Shown here: piece by piece, positions 7,805 to 15,895 of the stretch
Layout: each line of letters starts with the position of its first letter
Position numbering within the stretch: the first letter of the stretch is position 1
From: Lachnospiraceae bacterium C1.1
GTDB lineage: Bacteria > Bacillota > Clostridia > Lachnospirales > Lachnospiraceae
Length of the DNA: 64,000 bases
Direction of reading: 5' to 3'
Assembly: GCA_030434875.1 (NCBI GenBank)
Contig: JAUISW010000001.1
Span: 1,313,501 to 1,377,500, forward strand
Program-made: the position numbers and the translations under genes
Notes under the pieces: model-generated
Seen by the model: the letters and a program-made list of their open reading frames with translations, nothing else
Told to the model about the DNA's origin: nothing
The model's database searches: none

Positions 7805-9226
7805 TCAAGCTGTTATTTTATTTTTCACAGTAATTGTTTCTTTTCCCCCAAGTTCCTTGTATGTACGCATTATAAGAACTGCTGCTATCGCAAAGGTTAA
7901 CAGATCTGATAAAGGCATAGAATAAAGAACTCCGTCAAGTCCGAGAAATACCGGAAGTAAAAGTGCAAAACCCACTCCAAAGACGATTTCTCTTATCATG
8001 GAAAGAGCTGTTGATTCCAAAGCTTTTCCCATAGCCTGCAGGAAAATAAAGCATGCTTTGTTTACACATGCAAAAACTATCATAAATAAATAAGTCCTGA
8101 AAGCTTTCATGGCAAATTCTGTATAATGTATACTTTCATTTGATGCACCAAATATATTTATCAGCTGCCCGGGCAGAAATTCAACTATAACAAAACCGAC
8201 TGCCCCTACCAGGGCTTCATAAATCAAAAGCTTTGTAAACAGTTCTTTTACTCTGCTTTTAAGCCCTGCTCCAATATTATAGCCGACGATCGGGATCGAG
8301 CCGGCAGACATTCCCACCACTATAGATATGACTATCTGGAAAAATTTCATGACGATTCCAACAACTGCCATGGGAATCTGAGCATATTCTTCCTGCCCGA
8401 ATACCGGATCCATTGCTCCATATTTCCTTATCATGTTATTTATCGCAGCCATAGCAGCAACTAATGATATCTGTGATAAAAAGCTGGTCATTCCAAGCTG
8501 CAGGATTCTTTTCATAGTATATTTTTCAATACTAAAATCATTTTTTTCGGGTTTTAATGATTTCATCCGGCATATATAAATTATCGCAAGAACAGCTGTT
8601 GCAAGCTGTCCTATAACGGTTGCCAATGCAGCTCCCATCATTCCACATTTGAAAACAAAAATAAATAGAGGATCCAGGATAATATTTACTACTGCACCCA
8701 AAAGTGTGGATATCATTGCAAAACGTGGATTTCCATCTGCCCTGATAACAGGATTCATTGCCTGTCCAAACATATAAAACGGAATACCGATTGTTATAAA
8801 AAAGAAGTATTCCATTGAATATTTATAGGTTTCAGCATTCACGCTCCCACCAAACATGTTTACTATCCTGCTTCTGAATAACAGATAAATAACTGTTAAA
8901 ATAAGGCTTGAAAGTACTACAGAACTTACTGCATTTCCTACGCTCTTTTTTGCCTCTGAAGTCTCTTCCTTTCCAAGCGAAAGACTGATATAGGCACATG
9001 CTCCATCTCCGATCATAACAGCTATCGCCAGCGCTATTACGGTCAACGGAAAGACCACAGTATTGGCAGCATTTCCATACGATCCAAGATATGACGCATT
9101 TGCAATAAATATCTGGTCCACGATATTATAAAGTGCGCCTACTAAAAGTGATATGATACAGGGAATAGAGTACATCTTCATGAGCTTTCCCACAGCTTCT
9201 GTTCCTAAAAATCTGCTTTCTTCCAT
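7805..9226 (-). CDS. MATE-family efflux transporter
   Basis: This 473-residue transporter has about twelve membrane helices in the MATE fold. The start MKMYSIPCIISLLVGALYNI plus VDQIFIA is typical of the DinF/NorM-like MatE domain, with the second repeat from about residue 240. Such proteins export cationic drugs or metabolites with Na+ or H+. ATG 9226 has GAGGAG 7 bases upstream. It probably has its own promoter and a hairpin leader (9249-9317), so expression may be controlled by attenuation. The substrate is unknown. Confidence 0.88.
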   Translation of the reverse strand: MEESRFLGTEAVGKLMKMYSIPCIISLLVGALYNIVDQIFIANASYLGSYGNAANTVVFPLTVIALAIAVMIGDGACAYISLSLGKEETSEAKKSVGNAVSSVVLSSLILTVIYLLFRSRIVNMFGGSVNAETYKYSMEYFFFITIGIPFYMFGQAMNPVIRADGNPRFAMISTLLGAVVNIILDPLFIFVFKCGMMGAALATVIGQLATAVLAIIYICRMKSLKPEKNDFSIEKYTMKRILQLGMTSFLSQISLVAAMAAINNMIRKYGAMDPVFGQEEYAQIPMAVVGIVMKFFQIVISIVVGMSAGSIPIVGYNIGAGLKSRVKELFTKLLIYEALVGAVGFVIVEFLPGQLINIFGASNESIHYTEFAMKAFRTYLFMIVFACVNKACFIFLQAMGKALESTALSMIREIVFGVGFALLLPVFLGLDGVLYSMPLSDLLTFAIAAVLIMRTYKELGGKETITVKNKITA

Positions 9227-9248
9227 TTTTCACTCCTCTTAATTATTT

Positions 9249-9317
9249 AAAAAAAATAGCGAGTAACTAAACAACCGGACTTACGCTGTTTAGCTACTCG
9301 CTGTATTTTGTATTATA
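9249..9317 (-). promoter_or_regulatory. MATE leader: promoter and terminator-like hairpin directly before the ribosome site
   Basis: On the minus strand TATAAT (9312-9317, with a weak CTTACA-like -35) is followed within about 10 bases by a 16-bp stem (9258-9273 with 9287-9302, one mismatch) and a T8 run, then GAGGAG and the MATE ATG. The hairpin has the shape of an intrinsic terminator. It could end yqeY transcripts, or act as an attenuator at the very 5' end of the MATE mRNA. No known riboswitch class is recognised. Confidence 0.6.
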
Positions 9318-9463
9318 AACCAAATAAAATTTTTATGTAAGTGATTTTTGAATAAATTATTCCATCACAAAGATGCCTATTAGTTTCGGAACATTAAAGC
9401 GATTTATGAAAAGATCACATTTGCAAATGAAAAGATAAAATGCTCAATCTTCCGATCCAACTA

Positions 9464-9901
9464 TTATTTACACATTTCTGCAACGATCATATTGATTGCC
9501 TTGCCATCTGCCTTGCCTTTTAATGCGGGCATAACTGCCTTCATGATCGCACCTTTATTTTTACCGGCGATAACATCTGCAAAATTATCCGATAAGAATT
9601 TGCGGATCTCATCCTCGCTCATCATGGAAGGAGCATACTCTTTAATTACGTTATATCTGAAGCTGTATTCCTCTTTTAAGTCAGTTCTTTCTTCAGGGCA
9701 GGTATCCAGCTGCTCTTTAGCTGTTTTCATAGACTTGATGATAACCTGGTCAACAAGCTCATCACTGATATTGTCTCTGGTTCCTGCATCGATCGCAGCC
9801 TTCTTTACATCGGAAACAAGTGAAGAAATCGCATCTTTTCTTGCCTTGTCTCTTGCCTTCATTGCTGCGACCATATCCTTTTGTAATTTCTCAAACTGCA
9901 T
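9464..9901 (-). CDS. GatB/YqeY domain protein
   Basis: This 145-residue cytoplasmic protein belongs to the YqeY family, related to the tail domain of the GatB subunit of Glu/Asp-tRNA amidotransferase. Recognisable parts are the N-terminal helix KDMVAAMKARDKARKDAISS and the C-terminal KNKGAIMKAVMPALKGKADG, which matches the family's G-x-M-x-K-G-x-A-D-G ending. Its function is not established, though tRNA-related roles are suspected. Length is typical (about 148). It stands alone with its own promoter. ATG 9901 has GAAGGTAA upstream. Confidence 0.88.
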   Translation of the reverse strand: MQFEKLQKDMVAAMKARDKARKDAISSLVSDVKKAAIDAGTRDNISDELVDQVIIKSMKTAKEQLDTCPEERTDLKEEYSFRYNVIKEYAPSMMSEDEIRKFLSDNFADVIAGKNKGAIMKAVMPALKGKADGKAINMIVAEMCK

Positions 9902-9936
9902 TTTTATTACCTTCTTTCGTTTCTTTTACCTATCTT

Positions 9937-9964
9937 ATTATATAAAAAATCAGCAGCTTTGCAA
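9937..9964 (-). promoter_or_regulatory. yqeY promoter
   Basis: TTGCAA (9959-9964) and TATAAT (9937-9942) on the minus strand are 16 bases apart, giving a start near 9930 and a leader of about 30 bases. Confidence 0.6.
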
Positions 9965-10329
9965 ATTATATGACATTTTTTCAATGAAATTAATTAAATA
10001 AAAATGATATCATAAGCGTTGATTAAAAAAAGGACTAAAAAAATGAACGGAAGTTTAACAGTTGAGCGAGGATGAACTTTTGGACATGAGCCGTAGCGGG
10101 CTACGGTGATTGATCTCCCTGATAACCTCATCCTTATTTTGTAACAGTTCCTCTTCTAACTACAAATATCCTGTCTACTGTGCTAAACTAACATTAGAAG
10201 CTGTTCGTAAAAAGGACTTTTCAGCTGCATAAATAGTTCATTGTCAGACTTAGTATCTGTTCATTAAAGAACAATTTTGATCAAGTCTTACGGATTCAGG
10301 ATTAAGAAAATATATAAGAAAGGGACGCC
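9965..10329. other. Intergenic region with a large two-level hairpin
   Basis: This gene-free stretch separates divergent yqeY and corA. A 7-bp outer stem (10069-10075 with 10128-10134, AGGATGA/TCATCCT) encloses a tight inner hairpin CCGTAG-CGGG-CTACGG (10091-10106). A small dyad TGTTCATTAAAGAACA is at 10258-10273. A ten-codon frame (10043-10075) ends inside the outer stem and is probably not a gene. The corA ribosome site AAAGGGA lies at the right edge. Confidence 0.55.
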
Positions 10330-11244
10330 ATGTTTTTTCTGATAAGAGATACACTGAAGGAAGTTACGAAAGAAGGGATAGTTGGGGCTTCGGAACAGTA
10401 CGTTGCAATTCTTACGCCTGATGAATGGTCGCAAAATAAGGACTCATTTGATATGGGAATTGATCTTGAAAGCGATGTCAGGGAGATTTTTACCACCAAG
10501 GCAGAAGTGAATTACGACTCACTGACGGGTTCTTTTTTCATTCCTGACAGAAATGACCTTTCTAAGGAGAGTAGATTCGCTTTCGCACTTGACGAAAAGG
10601 GCGTTGTCTTTATAGATAATACCGGACTTGCAGAGAAATTTATCCGAAACATTCAGAATACGAAGAAATGGCGGCTGCCGAGCCTGGAGAGGTTTATCTA
10701 TGATTTTCTGGACCAGATTGTCAAAGATGATCTGAGACTTATGGAAAAATACGAGCGGGAGCTTGACTCAATGGAAATGGCGTTAATGAATGAGGATAAG
10801 AAATTTGCCTCGGGTCGTGTGAACGAAATACGGGGTAACATAAGGGATCTTCTCATTCACTATGAACAGCTTACTGATTTAGGGCAGGAACTTGAGGAAA
10901 ATGAAAACAACTTCTTTAAAAATGACAATTTGAGGTATTTCAGACTTTTCCTGAACCGAATTGCGAGACTTCGTGACCGCTCTATATCCCTGCAGGATTA
11001 CACGATGCAGCTGAGGGATTTGTACAAGTCACATCTTGATATAAAGCAGAACCGCATAATGACGGTCTTAACGGTCGTTACGACGATTTTCATGCCACTT
11101 ACACTGATTGTTGGCTGGTACGGCATGAACTTCAAATATATGCCGGAACTTGAATACAGATGGAGTTATCCTGTCGTTGCAGTATTGAGCGCATTGATAG
11201 TATTGGGAAGCCTTTGGTTCTTCAAGAGGAAGAAGTGGCTGTAA
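10330..11244 (+). CDS. CorA-family magnesium/divalent cation transporter
   Basis: This 304-residue membrane protein belongs to the CorA family. A long cytoplasmic N-terminal domain contains the stalk helix (FIYDFLDQIVKDDLRLMEKY and onward, about 120-245). Two C-terminal membrane helices follow: TVLTVVTTIFMPLTLIVGW with the signature YGMNF in the loop, then a second helix ending WFFKRKKWL. The GMN motif marks the selectivity filter of pentameric Mg2+ channels. ATG 10330 has AAAGGGA upstream. Transcription converges on ttdB. The cation cannot be assigned for certain. Confidence 0.9.
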   Translation: MFFLIRDTLKEVTKEGIVGASEQYVAILTPDEWSQNKDSFDMGIDLESDVREIFTTKAEVNYDSLTGSFFIPDRNDLSKESRFAFALDEKGVVFIDNTGLAEKFIRNIQNTKKWRLPSLERFIYDFLDQIVKDDLRLMEKYERELDSMEMALMNEDKKFASGRVNEIRGNIRDLLIHYEQLTDLGQELEENENNFFKNDNLRYFRLFLNRIARLRDRSISLQDYTMQLRDLYKSHLDIKQNRIMTVLTVVTTIFMPLTLIVGWYGMNFKYMPELEYRWSYPVVAVLSALIVLGSLWFFKRKKWL

Positions 11245-11255
11245 TGCTTTCGGCC

Positions 11256-11350
11256 GTAACCGTCCACGCCTTGCAGTTTCTTGCAGTTTCTTGCAGTTTC
11301 TTGCAGTTACCGGATTTGCCCCATTGTCAAAGGCAATGGGGCAAATTCCT
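11256..11350. repeat. Dispersed hairpin element, copy A
   Basis: Between the converging corA and ttdB genes lies a copy of an element seen again at 57735-57880. Shared blocks are GTAAC (11256-11260), CCTTGCAG, CAGTTAC and a long stem GGATTTGCCCCATTG/CAATGGGGCAAATTCC (11312-11326 with 11334-11349). No T run follows on either strand, so it is not a simple terminator. Copy A lacks the right-hand arm of copy B. Confidence 0.7.
11271..11310 (+). repeat. Tandem 10-bp repeat TTGCAGTTTC
   Basis: Three exact copies of TTGCAGTTTC (11271-11300) are followed by a variant ending TTAC (11301-11310). The unit is one helical turn long. It replaces the single TTGCAG segment of the related element at 57735-57880, so it looks like a local expansion inside copy A. 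Confidence 0.9.
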
Positions 11351-11352
11351 GT

Positions 11353-11979
11353 TTACTTTATAAAACCGACCTCGCGGCTGATTTTTTCGACCTGTTCGTC
11401 TTTAAGCCGGTTATACTCTACCTTCTTTTCCTCAAAATAATTCCTTCCCTCGCTGTCAATGGATACGATAAGCGGTCCGAACTCCTTAACCCTGCAATTC
11501 CATAAGGTCTCCGGCATACCCAGGTCACGCCATTCAGCCCGTTCAATCTCTTCCACTTCAACGGCTGCAACAACCGCATTTCCTGCCGGAAATACACAAT
11601 GGATCGCACCAAATTCCCTACATGCCCTCGCGGTATTTTCCTTCATCCCACCCTTGCCGACAATCACTCTCACGCCTGTGGTTTTGACAAATTCATACTC
11701 GAACTTCTCCATTCGCATCGAAGTGGTCGGACCTACGGAGACCATTTCAAATTTATCATTATCCAAAGGTCTGATAATCGGTCCCGCATGCAGAATTGCA
11801 TTGTCACGAACATCTACGGGAATCTCGCGTCCTTCCTCAACCACACGTCTGTGCGCCACGTCCCTACAGGTCGTCAGGCTGCCTGACAGATAGACGATAT
11901 CACCAATTTTTATATCCTTTAAATCATCTTCCGTCACAGGTGTCACAAGTATCTTTTTTCCGTCTCTTATTTCTACCAT
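11353..11979 (-). CDS. ttdB: L(+)-tartrate dehydratase, beta subunit
   Basis: This 208-residue beta subunit belongs to the two-subunit Fe-S hydro-lyases. With TtdA it dehydrates L-tartrate to oxaloacetate. It resembles E. coli TtdB closely: IGDIVYLSGSLTTCRDVAHR, VSVGPTTSMRMEKFE, GKGGM and the ending VKEFGPLIVSIDSEG. Fumarase beta subunits share the fold, but TtdA next door also favours tartrate. The start is ATG 11979, with GAGGAGG 6 bases upstream. The longer frame would begin at a TTG inside that ribosome site. The gap to the ttdA stop is 11 bases. Confidence 0.88.
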   Translation of the reverse strand: MVEIRDGKKILVTPVTEDDLKDIKIGDIVYLSGSLTTCRDVAHRRVVEEGREIPVDVRDNAILHAGPIIRPLDNDKFEMVSVGPTTSMRMEKFEYEFVKTTGVRVIVGKGGMKENTARACREFGAIHCVFPAGNAVVAAVEVEEIERAEWRDLGMPETLWNCRVKEFGPLIVSIDSEGRNYFEEKKVEYNRLKDEQVEKISREVGFIK

Positions 11980-11990
11980 ATCGTGCCTCC

Positions 11991-12890
11991 TCAAAGTTCA
12001 ACATTACTGTGAGTAGTTATTTCATAGTTCAGGTCTTTATCAAAAATGATATGACCGCGCCTGTGACTCCAGCAGCCAACATTTACCGCAACTCCGATTG
12101 CAGAAGGATGACGGGCCGTATTTTCTATATTCACTCCCATTACGGAATATTTTCCGCCCATTCCCTGCGGTCCCAGACCTATTGCGTTAATGCCATCCTC
12201 AAGAAGCTTTTCCATTTTTGCGGCACGCTCATTTTCATTATTGGAACCTATCGGACGCATAAGTGCTTTCTTCGATAAAAGTGCTGCCGTCTCGACGGAA
12301 GTTGCCACTCCAACACCTACAAGAAGCGGAGGGCAGGCGTTAAGTCCATAGCTCGTCATCCTGTCGAGGACGAATTTCGTAACACCCTCATAGCCTTCCC
12401 CCGGCATAAGTACGGTTGCATTGCCCGGAAGTGTACAGCCTCCACCTGCCATATAAGTATAAATCTCACATTTATCGGAGTGAGGAACGATATCCCAGAA
12501 TACTGTAGGTGTTCCCTTGCCGACATTTTTGCCGGTATTGTACTCATCAAAAGTTTCGACGGAATTATGCCTGAGCGGAGTTTCCCTGGTAGACATGACC
12601 ACAGCCTCTTTCAAGAGTTCTTCGAGATCGTCAATCAAAGGGAATTTCGTTCCGCATTTCACCCAGAACTGCAGCACACCTGTATCCTGACAGGACGGGC
12701 GGTTAAGTTCTACCGCCAGTTCCTGATTTCTAAACATCGTATCATAAATAACCTTTGCCATAGGGCTGTCTTCCTTCGACCTGAGTTCTTCAAGCTTTTT
12801 AACTACATCATCCGGAAGCTTCTTTGCCGTATAACCGACAAATTTAGAAATAGTTTCGGTCATTTTCCTGACCTGTGCTTCATTAGCCAT
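11991..12890 (-). CDS. ttdA: L(+)-tartrate dehydratase, alpha subunit
   Basis: This 299-residue catalytic subunit should carry a [4Fe-4S] cluster. Candidate ligands are the cysteines in NRPSCQDTGV, AGGGCTLPG and VNVGCWSHRRG. Other matches to E. coli TtdA are PLRHNSVETFDEYNTGKN and LVGVGVATSVETAALLSKKA. I chose ATG 12890, which has AGGAGG 6 bases upstream. The frame's earlier TTG sits almost on top of another GGAG. With the DASS carrier upstream and TtdB downstream it forms a tartrate fermentation operon. A specialised fumarase or another hydroxy-dicarboxylate dehydratase is the main alternative. Confidence 0.88.
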   Translation of the reverse strand: MANEAQVRKMTETISKFVGYTAKKLPDDVVKKLEELRSKEDSPMAKVIYDTMFRNQELAVELNRPSCQDTGVLQFWVKCGTKFPLIDDLEELLKEAVVMSTRETPLRHNSVETFDEYNTGKNVGKGTPTVFWDIVPHSDKCEIYTYMAGGGCTLPGNATVLMPGEGYEGVTKFVLDRMTSYGLNACPPLLVGVGVATSVETAALLSKKALMRPIGSNNENERAAKMEKLLEDGINAIGLGPQGMGGKYSVMGVNIENTARHPSAIGVAVNVGCWSHRRGHIIFDKDLNYEITTHSNVEL

Positions 12891-12913
12891 ATAAGTCCTC
12901 CTATCCAAACTCC

Positions 12914-14182
12914 TTATTTGTAGAACGGAAATGCAATCGGCAGAATTATCATGCTTACAACCGTTGCAATAACTATTAACGGAAGTCCCGCTTTAACATA
13001 ATCATTAAATTTATAATCTCCTGCACCCACAACCATAGTATTTGCAGGCATTCCTATAGGTGTTGCGTAGGCACACGAACCACCTATCACGCAGGCCATC
13101 AACACGGCTCGCGGATCAGCACCCATTCCCTGTGCTATCGAAAGGCATATCGGAGCCATAAGTGCTGTTGTAGCCGTATTCGACATGAAATTCGTCATGA
13201 TACAGCAGAGAATGAATACCACAAAAGTTAAAAGAACCGGTGAAGGATTTGCCCCCAGAGTACCAATAACCTTATCTGCTATCATCTCTCCCGCGCCGGT
13301 CTTATCAAGTGCCTCTGCCAAGGAAAGGGTTCCGCCAAACAGGAAGATTGTCCTCAGATCGATCGATTTAAGTGCCTCTTTTTCCTCTATTACGCCTGTA
13401 AAGATAAGAAGTATCGCACCGATACTTCCTGTAACGGCAAGGCTGACCCCTATTGCATCCTCAAAAATCATTCCCAAAAGCGTCAACACAAGTATGACCA
13501 AAGAAAGAATTTTCTTCCATTGCGGTACATAGCTGAAATCATGCTCTTCGTCGAAAACCGAGCCATCGTCCTCGCTGTCATGATTTGGGAGCAGCTTAAA
13601 ACCAGCAGTTGCAAAAAAGATTATTCCTGCGATAAGTATCGGCAGACCGACTATTGCATATTCGAAGAATCCGAATTTCAGCCCTATCGGTTCAAGTGTA
13701 CTCTGCGCTATCATGTTTCCGGGCGCACCTATAAGCGAAAGGTTGCCGCCCATTGCCGCTGCAAAAACAAGTGGCATCAGAAGCCTTGAGCGCTTAAATC
13801 CTGACTTTGCCGAAATACCGATAACCACGGGAATAAGTACTGCAGCAGTACCCGTATTGGAAAGTACACCGCTCATAAGGCCAACGATAACCATTATCGA
13901 GACGATCAGCTGTCTCTCTGTCTTTGCAAACTTCGTGACTATGCCTCCGATTTCATTCGCCATGCCTGTTTCAAAAAGTGCGCCGCCAACAATGAACATT
14001 GCCACGAAAAGAATCACATTCGAATTTATAAATCCCTTAAATGCCGAGCTGACATCAAGTACCTTTGTCACAACCAGCACCACACAGACTATCATAGAAG
14101 TCAATCCCAAAGGTATCTTCTCCGTAACGAACATTATTATGGCAAACGCAAGAAAAACCAACGTTATAATTGCCGGACTCAT
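12914..14182 (-). CDS. DASS/SLC13-family anion permease, probably tartrate carrier
   Basis: This 422-residue membrane protein has about eleven hydrophobic segments and the divalent anion:Na+ symporter (DASS/SLC13) pattern. The paired Ser-Asn-Thr motifs are visible: MSGVLSNTGTAAVLIPV near residue 105 and MTNFMSNTATTALMAPI near 335. Position as first gene before ttdA-ttdB implies uptake of L-tartrate or a tartrate/succinate exchange. ATG 14182 has AGGTGGG upstream. The longer frame would run through the leader hairpin at 14217-14254. A LysR gene is divergent. Confidence 0.85.
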   Translation of the reverse strand: MSPAIITLVFLAFAIIMFVTEKIPLGLTSMIVCVVLVVTKVLDVSSAFKGFINSNVILFVAMFIVGGALFETGMANEIGGIVTKFAKTERQLIVSIMVIVGLMSGVLSNTGTAAVLIPVVIGISAKSGFKRSRLLMPLVFAAAMGGNLSLIGAPGNMIAQSTLEPIGLKFGFFEYAIVGLPILIAGIIFFATAGFKLLPNHDSEDDGSVFDEEHDFSYVPQWKKILSLVILVLTLLGMIFEDAIGVSLAVTGSIGAILLIFTGVIEEKEALKSIDLRTIFLFGGTLSLAEALDKTGAGEMIADKVIGTLGANPSPVLLTFVVFILCCIMTNFMSNTATTALMAPICLSIAQGMGADPRAVLMACVIGGSCAYATPIGMPANTMVVGAGDYKFNDYVKAGLPLIVIATVVSMIILPIAFPFYK

Positions 14183-14216
14183 TTGTACCCACCTGCCTTT
14201 TAATTTTTTATGCGTC

Positions 14217-14254
14217 GGGTGAATCTCAGGACCCACTGAAAGAGTCATTCACCC
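14217..14254 (-). promoter_or_regulatory. Leader hairpin of the tartrate operon
   Basis: GGGTGAAT (14217-14224) pairs with ATTCACCC (14247-14254), with a further short ACTC/GAG helix inside. It lies 35-70 bases before the carrier ATG, with no T run, so it is an operator or mRNA structure and not a terminator. Confidence 0.5.
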
Positions 14255-14285
14255 ATGATATATACAAACATCAATGACGTTTGCT

Positions 14286-14382
14286 ATAGAATACCCCGGT
14301 AGTTTTCTATTGATATTATTTTAACTTTGATTTAGACTAAAGTAAATTCGATAAATATAAATCTACTATAGGGATTTCCTAT
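14286..14382. promoter_or_regulatory. Two LysR-type dyads between the carrier and lysR
   Basis: The first dyad (14286-14310) has arms ATAGAA and TTCTAT with TACC/GGTA nested inside. The second (14368-14382) has ATAGG and CCTAT around GATTT. Both begin with CTATAG. The first lies toward the carrier promoter and the second just ahead of lysR, as expected for activation and autoregulation. Binding is inferred. Confidence 0.45.
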
Positions 14383-14408
14383 GCTGAAAAATTCTAAAGG
14401 AGTCTACC

Positions 14409-15284
14409 ATGACACTTATCCAGCTTAACTATTTTTGCGCAGTTTGCCGCTATCACAGCATAACGAGGGCTGCTGACGAGCTTCATATTTCACAGCCCAC
14501 GATTTCTGTCGCAATTAAGGATCTTGAAAAAGAATTCGGTCTGCAGTTTTTTAATCATGGAAAAAACAGGATTTCACTGACTGAAGAAGGTGAATCATTC
14601 TATAAAAAAGCAGAAGAACTTCTGGATAAAAGTGAAAGGTTATATCGTGATTTTTCAAGGCGTTCGAGGTCAAACAAGCCCTTAAGGGTTGGGATTCCCC
14701 CGCTCCTCAGCACGGTATTTTTCCCCGATATCACAGACGGTTTCGAAAAGCTTCACGATATTCCGATAGTCTTGTTCGAACACCCTTCTATAAAGGCATG
14801 TGAGCTCGTTGACAAGGGTTCTCTCGATATCGCAATCGCAAATCTTGACTTCTTCGGGCTTGATAAGTTCAACTATCATGTAATGACAGAGGAAACTTAT
14901 GTATTTGCATTGTCGAAAAAGCACAGACTGGCAGGGGCGAAAGAAATCACGATAGATATGCTTAATAATGAAAAAATTATTCTCTATCATTCAGACTCTG
15001 TACAAAACAAGACTATCCATGCCCTTTTTCGCTCATGTGATATTGTCCCGAATGTGGTAATGCATACAAGCCAGCTGTTAACCATACAGAATTACCTGAA
15101 AAAGGGAGACATAGGAGCCTTTATATACTCTTCTGTCTCCCTGCCTGACAAATCCATCAAAACCCTGCCCGTCTCCCCTGCGATTACCAGCCGTATAGGT
15201 TTGGTATGGAAGAAGAACTCGCATATCAACAGCAGAACGGAGGCTTTTATAAAATATATCTCCGGGAATTATTTATCCTTATAA
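14409..15284 (+). CDS. LysR-family regulator, probably of the tartrate operon
   Basis: This 291-residue LysR-type regulator has an N-terminal winged helix (MTLIQLNYFCAVCRYHSITR, then AADELHISQPTISVAIKDLE) and a substrate-binding domain from about residue 90. ATG 14409 has AAAGGAG upstream. It is divergent from the carrier-ttdA-ttdB operon with dyads in between, the usual layout for a pathway-specific activator. The ligand is presumably tartrate or a related dicarboxylate. Transcription ends at the hairpin at 15416-15455. Confidence 0.88.
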   Translation: MTLIQLNYFCAVCRYHSITRAADELHISQPTISVAIKDLEKEFGLQFFNHGKNRISLTEEGESFYKKAEELLDKSERLYRDFSRRSRSNKPLRVGIPPLLSTVFFPDITDGFEKLHDIPIVLFEHPSIKACELVDKGSLDIAIANLDFFGLDKFNYHVMTEETYVFALSKKHRLAGAKEITIDMLNNEKIILYHSDSVQNKTIHALFRSCDIVPNVVMHTSQLLTIQNYLKKGDIGAFIYSSVSLPDKSIKTLPVSPAITSRIGLVWKKNSHINSRTEAFIKYISGNYLSL

Positions 15285-15415
15285 CCTTGATTCAAATCAA
15301 AAACAATCTGATTTGAGAATCAAAAAGGTATCTGAGGGTTTCAAAAGAAAAACAGAAAAAACTCGCAGAGCAGGAATTCCACAGCTGCAACTCTGTATCA
15401 TCATAATGAAACTAA

Positions 15416-15455
15416 AAAACTCCGCTTAACATCATGTTCTAAGCGGAGTTTTTAT
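15416..15455 (+). terminator. Intrinsic terminator after lysR
   Basis: ACTCCGCTTA (about 15418-15428) pairs with TAAGCGGAGT (15440-15449), followed by TTTTTAT. An A run on the other side makes it usable in both directions. It lies 130 bases after the lysR stop. Confidence 0.85.
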
Positions 15456-15653
15456 CATCTTTTCAACCGAAAAACCTGTAATTATAAGCTCTTCCATAGA
15501 TTTCGCCATAGAAATCAACAACTTCTTTATAAAAAATCAGTATCCGAATAAAACATAAGACATTTTTTCAATAAAAAATGATGTATAAAAATGTTATACT
15601 CGTTAGCGAAATTAAATTCCATTAATGGTATATATTTTGGTGACATAATTGCA

Positions 15654-15850
15654 GGAATCCGCATTTACTGCGGATTCCGTGTGATAAGTTAAAACAAGTG
15701 CCAAACAGGCCCGCAGCGCAGCTGCATTTAAATGGCCTGTTTGCATGACTTTGAGGCACGAAGTGGCGAAAAGTCATAAACTTTCATGCATGGCTTACGC
15801 CATGCGCCACCATGTCTGAAAGTGAATTGCTCCGCAGCTTTGCTGCTGCT
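15654..15850. repeat. Array of five consecutive hairpins
   Basis: The gene-free region 15285-15895 holds a run of inverted repeats: GGAATCCGCA/TGCGGATTCC (15654-15678, perfect); CAAACAGGCC/GGCCTGTTTG (15702-15743, perfect); ATGACTTT/AAAGTCAT (15745-15776); ACTTTCA/TGAAAGT around GCATGGC-TTAC-GCCATGC (15780-15822); and GCAGC repeats forming a short hairpin (about 15834-15850). None carries a T run. The array ends about 45 bases before the SGNH gene and may be its leader, or a dispersed element. The stretch 15456-15653 shows only a small dyad and AT-rich sequence. Confidence 0.7.
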
Positions 15851-15895
15851 GAATAGTTTCGTTCATTACACATAGTTAAAGGATTCCTGAGCATT

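Noticed and set aside
9258..9302. A known riboswitch before the MATE gene
   Set aside because: The leader is little more than a single hairpin. No conserved riboswitch core, such as guanidine, yybP or SAM, is visible.
10043..10075. Ten-codon frame before corA as a leader peptide
   Set aside because: It lacks a clear ribosome site and its stop lies inside a hairpin arm. Nothing links it to corA, which starts about 255 bases later.
11271..11310. CRISPR-like array
   Set aside because: The units are 10 bases long and contiguous, with no spacers and no cas genes nearby.
12480..12923. 147-codon plus-strand frame over ttdA
   Set aside because: It is a shadow of the conserved ttdA coding strand, and its sequence has no recognisable motif.
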